From: Chrysogorgia sp. JL179-B06
Lineage: Eukaryota > Cnidaria > Anthozoa > Scleralcyonacea > Chrysogorgiidae
Length of the DNA: 64,000 nt
Reading direction: 5' to 3'
Assembly: GCA_035772405.1 (NCBI GenBank)
Contig: JAYKKM010000144.1
Coordinates: 2,514,501 to 2,578,500, forward strand
Part shown: piece by piece, positions 55,098 through 64,000 of the stretch
How positions within the stretch are numbered: the first letter of the stretch is position 1
Layout of the letters: every line of letters starts with the position of its first letter
Position numbers and translations under genes: made by a program
Notes under the pieces: model-generated
What the model was told of the DNA's origin: nothing
What the model saw: the letters and a program-made list of their open reading frames with translations, nothing else
Database searches by the model: none

Positions 55098-57511
55098 TAT
55101 GATGTTATAGGTATAGATGGTGTAGATGGAATCCAGAACTTCTGGTGGAAGAAGTTTAATGGGACCTGGAAGGAACAAACAATGAAGAGCTGGATTGAAG
55201 ATCCAGAGGGTATCCCGGAATGGGTGACTTTAGGTAGGACAGTCCTTTTACCAAAGATGGAGGAGCTGTCATCTGAGGAAGAGTATAGACCAATAACGTG
55301 CCTAAATACCTCGTACAAGTTATTCACTGGTCTGTTAGGACGGTACATGAGGGACCATGCTGGACAGATTTGGGATGAAGGACAACTGGGAGCCTCAGAG
55401 GGGGTATTGGGGACGGTGGATCAACTGCTTGTTGATAAGTGTATAATGGACGAGGTGAGAGAGCACAAGAGGGAGTTGGTAGTCGCGTTTTAAGATTACA
55501 GGAAAGCGTATGACAAAGTCCATCATGACTGGATGTTGATGGTGTATGAGTGGATGGGATTACCTAAGTCGCTTATAAATGTGATACGGAAACTGATGGG
55601 AAATTGGAAGACAAGGTTAGAGTTGAATGTTGGAAATCACAAATGGCAGAGTAGATGGATTAGAATAAAGTGTGGCTTCCTACAAGGAGACAGTTACTCG
55701 CCGGTAGGATTCTGCTTGACTGAGATCCCAGTTACAATGCTGCTGGAGGAGACAAGAGGATATAGGATGGGACCCCCTGGTGAAAGATACACGAAGAGGA
55801 CGCATAGTCTGTTTATCGATGATTTGAAGACCTATCAGGAAAACCACAAACAGATGGAAGCCGCTAATGAAATTATCGTGAAAGCTAGCAACGATACAGG
55901 AGCGGTGTACGGGGTGAAGAAATGTGCAGAGATCATATTTAGAAGAGGAAAGATGATTAAAGGAGAGGGACTGCCTATACTGGAAGAGAGGGCGGAGGCA
56001 TTGGACCCAGAGAAGGGAGATGTATATAAATTCCTTGGAATAGAACAGGGAAAGCAAATAGATAAAGAGAAAGTACTGCTGAGAATCAAGGAAGTAATGC
56101 GATAGAGGTTGGAGAGTCTTGTAGAGCTTGAACTGTATGATAAGAACCTCATAAGAGCGATCAACTGTAGGGTCATCCCAGTGGCAGCATATGTCATGAA
56201 TGTATGCCAGTTCACGCAGAAGGAGTTATATGACCTTGATATGCTGGTGAAAGGTACACTACGCAAGAAATGTATGCTGGGCAGACAGGCAAGTGACGAG
56301 AGGCTCTATCTGAAGAGACAGGATGGAGGGCGCGGTCTGAAATGCTTGCGGCAGGTTTATAAGGAAACTAAAGTGCGTGTGGCAGTGTATATGGCATGTA
56401 GTCCAAGCCGCTGGATAAAGATTGCTTGGAAGAGAGAATACAACAGTGAATACAAGAGCCTGAAAAGGGAAGCAGAACAAGCCCTGCGTGAGTTTGGATT
56501 GGAGGTTGAATTTAGAGAGGAAGAAGTATGGAGAGGTGGTGAGAAGATGGAGAAAGATTGGGCAGGATGCTGGACGGAGTTGAAGAAAGGAATGAAGAAC
56601 GGATACATAGCGAAGCTGAAAAACGATTATAAGAAGAAAACCATGCAGAGCCAAGTGTTTGTAGGGCAGGAGAACGAGAGCCCTATGTGGCTGAATACAA
56701 ACATCACACCGCAGAAGATGGCTGGAATCATAAATGTGTTGGAGCAGATGGTGGGTACTCGGAAGTGGAAAGTGTCACGTGGGTAGGAGGCGAGGATGGA
56801 AAATGTAGATTGTGTAAGAAGTATGATGAAACTGTACAACATCTACTTGCAGGATGTGAGATCTTGGCAGGAACTGAGTATCTCCGTAGACACAACAATG
56901 CCTTGATGGTGCTGGCGGTTAGATGGGCTGTTGAGAGAGGTCTCCGCCCTGACAACACGGTATGGTATACAGTTAGATGGGTGAAAGGCCAAGTGCTGAA
57001 GGGAAATGGGTACAAGTTGTGCTGGGACTTTGAGTATAGGATGAGAAAGACCAGTTCTGCACGCAGACCAGACTTGACACTGGAGGATGAGAAAGAGAGG
57101 AAGATTTGGATAGTGGATATGTCATGCCCTCAAGAACAGAACATCGAAGAAGCGACACGAACGAAGTTACAGAAGTACCAGCAGTTGGTGTTTGAAATCA
57201 GAGAAAGGAGAAGCGGGTATAGAGTGGAAGTGGTCCCAGTAATAATCGGATGCCTGGGAGGTGGTTTTGAGAAGGCAACAACAGCAGTGAAAAAGATTAT
57301 TGGAGATGAGGAAAGTGTGATTGGAATAATAAGCACAATGCAGAGGACGGTGCTCTTTGAAGGGGAAACAATAATAAGGAACGTGCTTGGCGGGGTGGTA
57401 CAGACAGAGTAACGGGACACAACGGGATCATGTGCAACTCGGTTACCGCCCAGCAAGAGTTGGTGGGTGGATGCAAGGGCCAGAGTGTGTTGAGCTGGCT
57501 AATTAATTAAC
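55097..57511 (+). pseudogene. R2/NeSL-type LINE, 5'-truncated and broken
   Basis: A reverse transcriptase with YRPITCLNTSYKL, DYRKAYDKVHHDW, CGFLQGDSYSP and FIDDLKTY, then a zinc knuckle CRLC ... HLLAGC and a restriction-like endonuclease with ARRPDLTLED and KIWIVDMSCP. This order (RT, CCHC, PD-(D/E)XK) is that of R2/NeSL/Hero LINEs. It is broken by a stop at about 55491, a second at about 56103 and a frameshift at about 56780. The endonuclease end finishes at 57412. It starts directly at the (AAT)n tract, so the 5' end is missing. Confidence 0.8.
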
Positions 57512-58262
57512 AATAATAATAATAATAATAATAATAATCTTTATTTAAGAAGGGTAACTTCATCAGTAATACACTGTTCTCCCTGGAGGCCCTTCGTATT
57601 TCTAAAATGTGTATAATCAAATATGACTTCATGCATATAGTACTGAATTCAACAATTACAATATTACACCAACTAAACTAATAATGTTTCACTTACGAAT
57701 ACTCTAAAATGATCCAATATTCTAAAAATATGTCTTTAAATATAAAGATTTAAAGTTTGTAATGCTTTTACGAATGTTCAGCGGTAATCCATTCCAAGGT
57801 TTGACAGCTGAATATCTAAAAGTCCTTTTATGTTGTTCCGTTCTCGGTTTAGGAAGACAGAAATCCTCTCTATTCCGTGTGTTATGATCATGTCTATCCT
57901 TTTGACGAGTTGTATCAACATCAACGCCCTCCAACTGTTGATGAAGACATTTAAACATCATAATACATTTGTGTAGGCACTTTCTATCTTGAAGTTTCAC
58001 CCAGTTGATGCGTTGGAGTAGGTCGTCTGACGATGTTAGTGAATCAACTTCCAGAATGATTCGAGCTGACCTTGCTTGTAAACTCTGTAACTTAGTTGCT
58101 GATGTCTTATTGCAGTTATCCCACACAACATCGCAGTAGTCAAACAATGGTAAGATAGTTGTATTATATACAAGCTTTCCTGTTTTAACATCAAGGCAAG
58201 ATCTCACTCGCTTTAAAACACCAATTCTGGAAGAAATCTTTTTTGACAAGATATCAATATTT
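57512..58262 (-). mobile_element. 5'-truncated CR1/Jockey-type LINE
   Basis: The minus strand from 58262 encodes the thumb and C-terminal end of a reverse transcriptase: GVLKRVRSCLDVKTGKLVYN, LPLFDYCDVVWDNC, HNTRNREDFCLPKPRTE and KPWNGLPLNIR, stop at 57722. The 3' end has (ATT)n at 57512-57538, shared with the end of the plus-strand LINE on its left. Confidence 0.75.
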
Positions 58263-58553
58263 TAAGGTCGTCGGCAAACTGTAGACGAGACACTCAATAA
58301 GCAGAATCTTCATTTTAATAATTTCGCTCTATATAACTTAAGTAACTTACTGTAAAATGCCATTTTCTAAGCATCATCATATATGTAAACTAGAAATACG
58401 TTACGCAATAACCCCTCGCTTGCCTGTTCTATTCCCACTAGAGTTTCATCCTCCACTGCGGAATTTTTCCCATCCATGGTCCCCAGACCTCGCACGCCGG
58501 GTATTTGCAGACGAAATTTTTATCTCCATGAACTTTTGTGCTGTTAACGTTAT

Positions 58554-58634
58554 CGGATGTGATGTCACAAGAGGCATTTTGTGGCAAGTACAAAAGAAAA
58601 CTGGTTTGGAATGCCTCTTGTGACATCACATCCG
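58554..58634. repeat. Perfect 25-bp inverted repeat, 31-base loop
   Basis: CGGATGTGATGTCACAAGAG plus CATT at 58554-58578 is exactly inverted at 58610-58634. Weaker pairing continues outward. Probably a foldback element. Confidence 0.85.
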
Positions 58635-58765
58635 CTAATTCTAACAGTAAAAAACTCCATGCAATGAAGATGAAATATTCGGCTGACAAGAAAGACCCAA
58701 ATATTACGGATATGTAAAATCCCCAAACGTGACATAGGCACTTTAAAACAAACTGTAAACTGCTG

Positions 58766-59061
58766 TTATTGTTGTTGCTGAGCAATGATTTTAATAAGCT
58801 CTTCATGCTGTGTTCTCTCCTTTTCTTGTTTTTCCTTCCTCAATTCTAGTTCTTTTTCTTTCATTACTGCTTCCATTTGGCATTTCTCTCTCAAAAAATC
58901 AATGGTATCTGTGCTTCTTCTTCGAGTCTTTGTCTTTTCTTTTTCATCTTTTTCTTTAGTCGCCTTCCTTTTCTTTGTCTCACTTAGCCTCTCCATTGCC
59001 TTCATCCTCATTCCCATCGCTGTCTCTTTCTCTTCTTCAATTTTCTTTTTCTTTTCATCAC
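58766..59061 (-). CDS. Myb/SANT-like gene, last exon
   Basis: Encodes KKKKIEEEKETAMGMRMKAM, then KKRKATKEKDEKEK, RRRSTDTIDFLREKCQMEAV and a Gln-rich end. Acceptor TGTTAAG before GTGATG (59061). The phase fits the exon at 59342-59585 (one base carried over). Highly charged coiled coil of the kind found at the C-terminus of cnidarian Myb/SANT-like DNA-binding proteins, many of which derive from Harbinger transposons. Confidence 0.5.
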
Positions 59062-59341
59062 CTTAACAGGAAATACATTACCTAATATTTGTTTTTGTTG
59101 TTCAACCCTGTAAAACAATTGCATTGTGGAAAACATAAAATCAGTTGTCTAGCTTGTTGTTAGCTTTCTAGACTCTAGGCCAAATAGATTTTACCGCTTT
59201 GAATATATCTAGGGGTTTTCCCCTATTATTGTTTTGTAGTTTAAAATGTTAGTCATTCATAATCCTTGTTAATATTTAATAAATGATAAGAAAATATGAC
59301 GAGTACATGCGAAAATAAATGAATTTAATAAAGTTTCGTAC

Positions 59342-59585
59342 TTTCGTCTTTCCTGAACTCCTCACACAACTCTTCTTTCTCAATAATCTCTTCCACAAGC
59401 TGGTCCAGTTCAGTTACTTCTGGAGATATTCCAGTTGCCCGTTGTTCAAAGGCCATTCTCCTTTTGTGTTTCTCACACAAGAGTGAGCAACGATCCTGGA
59501 CAGACCGGCGATGTTTTGCCATAGCTGAGCGCGGTGTGGGTTTTTTTGGGCTTGAAATGGGTCTACCACGAGCACTTCTCGACAT
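59342..59585 (-). CDS. Myb/SANT-like gene, upstream exon
   Basis: Begins MSRSARGRPISS and contains AMAKHRRSVQDRCSLLCEKH, then ERATGISPEVTELDQLVEEI-type residues. The RSVQDRxxLL and ATGISPE-TELD blocks are typical of the Myb/SANT-like family. The donor GACGAAA/GTACGA at 59342 joins in phase with the next exon, giving 179 residues in total. The usual N-terminal Myb-like helices are missing, so this may be a truncated copy. Confidence 0.5.
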
Positions 59586-60235
59586 AACATAATATTATGC
59601 GCTGTAGTCCACTACATTTGTATGTTTCTATATGCGGGAAAACATTGTAAAAAGTCTATGCGAGCAGCCATATAATATAATTAAAAGCCGGGAAAATATA
59701 ATTTTTCAATAAATTTTTGAGACTACAGACAAGACATTAGATTCTAAAATTACATTATTTACATTAGATAGTCTAGGAATGAACAAAATCAACTCTATGT
59801 TTCATGATTTTGCTTGAAATTGCCTAAGGAAGTGCCCGAATTTTCCGTAAAAATTTTAAGTTGAGTGAGGGAAACATGCCTCGAGCGCTCCCCAACCTCG
59901 TATCCAGGCTTTCACGCCGTGCGGGTAAAAAGCCTGGTTTCCCAGGCTTTCCATAATTATTTCATGAAGTATTACTTGTATAATTAATGTTCACTTATTA
60001 CTCGGGCTTTAGCCGAGTTTAGGATCCAGTGTTATTAGTTTTTTTGGTCGTATTTTTTTGGTCGAGTTATGGACCCAACAGGCTTTGCGACACTGCCTCG
60101 TACCCAGGCGTCTCAATCCTTGTACGCGCACTGAGAGCGCGCGGGCTGCGAAGTATTTTGTATTTGTATTTTGTATTTAAACTTATTTAAAAACGGTAGC
60201 CCTTCAGAGCGCGTAGGCATCTGGTTTCCAAGGGG
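59586..60235. other. Non-coding, nothing recognised
   Basis: Contains short repeated strings (CGTATTTTTTTGGTCGAG, GTATTTTGTATTTGTATTTT) and no supported gene. Confidence 0.4.
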
Positions 60236-60505
60236 CCGTTTATACCAATAATACATTAATTAAAAATTACAGGATATACAATATATAAATAATATACAAC
60301 AGACAAAAAATAAACAAATATACATAATCTTAACTAAAATCTATTTAAAACTACAAAACCATTAACCGAATACTTAGACTTAGTTGCCCGAGAGAATAGC
60401 CTTGAACTGCTTTAGTGAGCATTTATTTCTTTTAGTATCTTTTGGTAGATTATTCCACAGACTAGCACCAGAATAAGCAATACTTTTCTTCATAAAATTT
60501 GTTTT
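60236..60505 (-). mobile_element. LINE 3' fragment
   Basis: The minus strand encodes SIAYSGASLWNNLPKDTKRN, then a KQFKAILSGN end and stop at about 60382, the C-terminus of a CR1-like reverse transcriptase, with an A/T-rich 3' untranslated end. Confidence 0.6.
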
Positions 60506-61111
60506 GTTGCATCATAGATCCCGACAACTTTTTCGTGACTATAAAGCGAAGTGTTTTTGCCAGCGATTGCTTGGAAGTTTTCGAAGTTATGTGGCTGGGC
60601 AGTATCTTGTTGCATCATAGATCCCAACAGCTTTTTCGTCACAGCCCAGTACAAACTCGAAATCAATCTCTCAAACAAGCTACAATTTCCACGATAATCG
60701 AAGAAAAAGAAGCACGAAGAACGTTGTCGTTGATGAAGCCGACTTGATAGGTTATATGAATGCTGTATTGAAATCAGACGGTAATTGAAATACGTTAAAT
60801 GTATTGAGGTAACTGTAATATTTGTCATTTGTTTTATTTTTGCTTGTATTGTTTATTGTGTTGTTGCAAATATCATGCAAAATAAAGTCGATGTGATCAT
60901 TAACCGTTATGCGATTCAACAGTTTATAGTTTGTAGTTATTTAGTATAACTGTCACAGTCACAGGTTTTGCCTAATAAATCATCAAACAACTCTGTTTCA
61001 GTATTTCACAATGCAAAAAGTTCCCAGTTATCTTTAGAAGTTTATATTTCTGATAATTAATGACTCAAAGTCAGATACTCTTCTTTTCATTATAATTTCA
61101 TCAAATCTTAA
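60506..61111. other. Non-coding with a short direct repeat
   Basis: TTGTTGCATCATAGATCCC occurs at about 60506 and 60608, each followed by an ACTTTTTCGT/GCTTTTTCGT string. No gene recognised. Confidence 0.4.
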
Positions 61112-61436
61112 TAAAGGTGCCGTCAAGTCCGTTCTGCGCATGTGTGATATTTCAAACGTTGGGGAACCCCACATGTAAACAAACTTTAACGGAATAGATT
61201 TGCGACAGTTCGAAAGCGAGTATTCGTTAATGGTGGCGAAGGCGCGAGTAGTAGTTTGACATATTAACAACATTTAGGAACCAAACAGCTTCTTATAACA
61301 CGCTTTTTAGGCGGAAAAGCTCAAGCGTGTGAAAAAAATCCGCAATACTTCATGTTCAATGTTTATATAATGCAATGTAAACAAACGATGTAAACAGAAA
61401 CGTAGACATGCGCAGAACGGACTGGACGGCACCTTT
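61112..61436. mobile_element. 325-bp MITE with 32-bp TIRs
   Basis: TAAAGGTGCCGTCAAGTCCG at the left end is inverted at the right end with one mismatch, continuing through TTCTGCGCATGT. No coding capacity. Confidence 0.8.
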
Positions 61437-62716
61437 AATCTATATAATATGTGTAAGTTATTTAATATATTGGCTTGGTAAATGAATGTATATTATATAT
61501 ACATTTTATTAGTTGTCTATTCACACATTTTGTAAATATTTAGACACATAGCTTTGGTTTTGATTGAACTGTCGTCATTGTTGAGTTGGCAAAATGAATT
61601 AAATACACGGTTGACCTATAGCTATGTATCGACTGTTCATATCGAATGCAGATGCTTATATGAATATAAATGAACATCTCGTATCTGACACCCAGACCAA
61701 ATCCTATCCAGATCAACTCCGGCCAATCGATGAAGTGTTTGCTATTGTTCGCTGTTTTTCCAGTCACATCTTGTGCAGCCATGTATTTTCATTGTCCCTC
61801 ACCCCACACAAATTGTTATTGTTTGCCAACTGCATGTTAGTTGATCTGCACAGCCAGACACATAATTGTACACCTTTAAAAGTGATTTTTGCCCTTGATT
61901 ACATGGAGGCAAGCTGGCCTGGTATCTGAGTTTCTCAGTAACCATGTCATCACAGTAATTTGTCAATTATCCAATACTAATTCGGGACCATGGTAATTAT
62001 TTATAGGGTTTACTGGGTTGGAGAGAGAGCTATTAATTCAAATATTTTCTCGACTCACTATCCGGGAATAAAATTTTTGAAGCCTGTCCAAACAAGCATA
62101 ATTGGTGAATTTAATAAGGTTGATCCTTGTGAGATCATGGATTCATGGGCACATCTGATGAAATATGGAAATGCATGTTGTTTTGAAAGTTACATGACTG
62201 GTGCATTTCCACACTGATGAGACCTTTTCAGAACTTTTAAAATGCTGTTTCACACATGAACAGAAATAATGTAAGAAGAAAATTTATGGTTTTGTTTTTT
62301 CTGTCTCACTAAAAACACAAACACTTTGTTTTTATGTGTGCTTGTGCTCATCTTATTGTGTTTTACACTTTTTTATTATACACTTTTTAATTATTGTGTG
62401 TTACACTTGATGAACAAAAAAATGTCAGAGCCCTTAGAAATGAGGGCAAAATATTTCATGACCCAGGGTCAATTTTACCCAACCCAGTATATCGATCCAT
62501 AAATAATGACCGGTCCCTAAATGAGGTGAGCATGCTCAAATTATAAATGCACTAAAATTATAAATATGTTTCTGGTTCAAAATGTTGGTTTTGGGAAGAA
62601 ATAATGTTTCTTCAAGCTGTTTAGCTTGTTACACCATAGTCTTCAATATGCCAAAGAGTTAAAGTATAGCCTGCCCTAGCTTGCCTAAAGTACTAAAGTA
62701 GCCCGAGTTAACGCCT
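61437..62716. other. Non-coding, nothing recognised
   Basis: Several frames of 75 to 100 codons occur but none shows domain features, splice support or a homologue within the window. Confidence 0.4.
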
Positions 62717-63240
62717 AGCGGGCGTCTTGTTCGTACTTAATTTCGCGCGTACTTAATTTCGCGATTTTGGTGAGACAGTATTTCGCGAGGCTTTATTTTC
62801 GCGTTTTCGATAGGGAAAATGAAAAAAGGGCATTAAATTTCGCGAAAGCGTTGTCAACATCATTTTATTTTCTAAAAAAATCTGAACTTCAACCTTTCTA
62901 AACAAACTGGAACAAGTTAATATTAGGTACATATTGTCCTAGAGTCCGCAATGTTCTTAAACATGGCAACAATGTTCTTAAACGTGGAAGTTTCTTTGAG
63001 CTACTAACAACATCAGTTACGCCAGCCTTCTTCCATCGTTTTGCAATTGACTTTATGCCTTCAGAGATAGACAAATGGTTGTACATGCTTACGATCAAGT
63101 TGCATGAATTGGTTTGATAATCAATTTATCAAGTTTTTTGTGATTCAAATTTCTTACCGCGAGCATTTTTATTCGCGCGTCTTTAATTTCGCGATTTTTT
63201 TACAATCGCGAAAATCGCGAAATTAAAGACGCGCGAAATT
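62717..63240. repeat. MITE-like element with TTCGCG(n)AATTTCGCG ends
   Basis: The left end repeats GTACTTAATTTCGCG twice. The right end is a perfect hairpin: 63172-63198 (TTCGCGCGTCTTTAATTTCG...) is inverted at 63211-63237 around 12 bases. CGCGAAA strings recur inside. Exact limits are uncertain. Confidence 0.6.
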
Positions 63241-64000
63241 AAATTGAATTGAATTGAATTTATTAAAAATAGACTTTGCAACCATAAAGGTTGAAATACA
63301 TCTATCATTTACAAAGTGGGTTAATTAAATATATAACTATAACAAAAGGTAATAACAAGAAATTAGGACAAAGTTCAAAAATTTCTAGCGCCTATAATAC
63401 TACCATTATTTACACATAAAAATATATCTAGCTTTAACTGGTCAATGATTATTATATATTGTTACCGACGAGGGAATAAAAGAATTTTTAAAGCGATTTG
63501 TTCTACATTTAATGGGAACGAGTTTATTCGATACGCGTAAATTGTAACTACAATGTTCAGCAGTTTCTACAAGTTCGGAGAGTGGACTAGTTTGTGGAAG
63601 AACTTCTTTTCTAAAAAATTTCGAACATAACAGTTCGCGCCTAGTAGACAGAGTTGGGATGTTAAGTTCTGACAAAGATTCGTTGTATGATAGTGATGGG
63701 TTAATTATTTTCAACGCCCGTGACTGGATTCTTTCTATTTCTTTAGATAGGTATTCAGGTATGTTATAATGCCAAACTTGGGCGCAATACTCCAGAATGG
63801 GTCTTACACATGAAAAATACACTGAAATCAATGTTTTAGTGTCAGCACGAGCTCGTTTAAGAAGTCTAAGCATGTAGAGGCGTTTCGCAGACTTTTTCAC
63901 AATGTAAGCCACATGGTCATTCCACTTTAAATCGTCGCTGAAAATTACACCAAGTAGTTTTGCGGATTTCACCACTTCAATGGGCTGTTCGTCGACGGTC
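63241..64000 (-). mobile_element. LINE reverse transcriptase end, cut by the window
   Basis: The minus strand encodes a continuous frame running to the right edge: KLLGVIFSDDLKWNDHVAYI, RLLKRARADTKTLISVYFSC, RPILEYCAQVWHYN and IERIQSRALKIINP, stop at 63442. This is the C-terminal part of a Jockey/CR1-type reverse transcriptase. The 3' end has ATTGAATTGAATTGAATTT. The rest lies beyond 64000. Confidence 0.8.

Noticed and set aside
61624..61929. 101-codon plus-strand frame
   Set aside because: No domain, no splice support and no homologue in the window; probably chance.

Overview
This is eukaryotic nuclear DNA, most likely from a cnidarian and probably an anthozoan. Three things point there. 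A split host gene on the minus strand (signal peptide, PAN/apple domain, fibrinogen-like C-terminus) resembles the 'skeletal organic matrix protein 5-like' family. The intergenic DNA is crowded with LINEs, tRNA-derived SINEs, foldback MITEs and (AAT)n tracts. And there are two large Maverick/Polinton (adintovirus-like) self-synthesising DNA transposons.

Region 1 (1 to about 15,700) is most of polinton A, entering the window inside its major capsid gene. Left to right: capsid start, a membrane protein, integrase with chromodomain, three penton-like paralogues (all minus); then, on plus, a conserved structural candidate, a fiber-like protein, two microproteins and a BRO-N/nuclease/zinc-finger fusion; then minus-strand thymidine kinase and a zinc-finger protein; then a plus-strand run of small membrane proteins, a zinc-ribbon protein and protein-primed DNA polymerase B. 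The polymerase carries a frameshift and its last codons run into a fragment of another polinton gene. No terminus of A was found.

Region 2 (about 16,900 to 31,480) holds the last three exons of the host gene, separated by a CR1-like LINE and a 3.3-kb array of a 10-bp satellite, followed by SINEs, foldbacks, minisatellites and a nested 1.5-kb non-autonomous transposon containing telomere-like repeats.

Region 3 (31,488 to 49,193) is polinton B, complete at 17,706 bp, with 373-bp terminal inverted repeats that read as identical and a 6-bp target duplication TGAGTA. It encodes DNA polymerase, integrase, capsid, penton, A32-like packaging ATPase, a fiber-like protein, a SLATT-like membrane protein, a TFIIB/VLTF-3-like zinc ribbon, a GIY-YIG protein, a possible ssDNA-binding protein and several small membrane proteins. 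I see no adenain-like protease. The gene set suggests a virus-like cycle: the polymerase replicates the ends, the ATPase packages DNA into a capsid/penton shell, and the integrase inserts the copy. Starts share an A/T-rich initiator (TAATAAATG-like), and convergent gene ends carry perfect hairpins.

Region 4 (49,194 to 64,000) has the first two exons of the host gene, so polinton B lies inside an intron of it. After that come decayed LINEs in alternating orientation joined at (AAT)n tracts, a two-exon Myb/SANT-like gene fragment, MITEs, and a LINE running off the right edge. All assignments are from reading motifs and comparing the two polintons with each other; no database search was possible.
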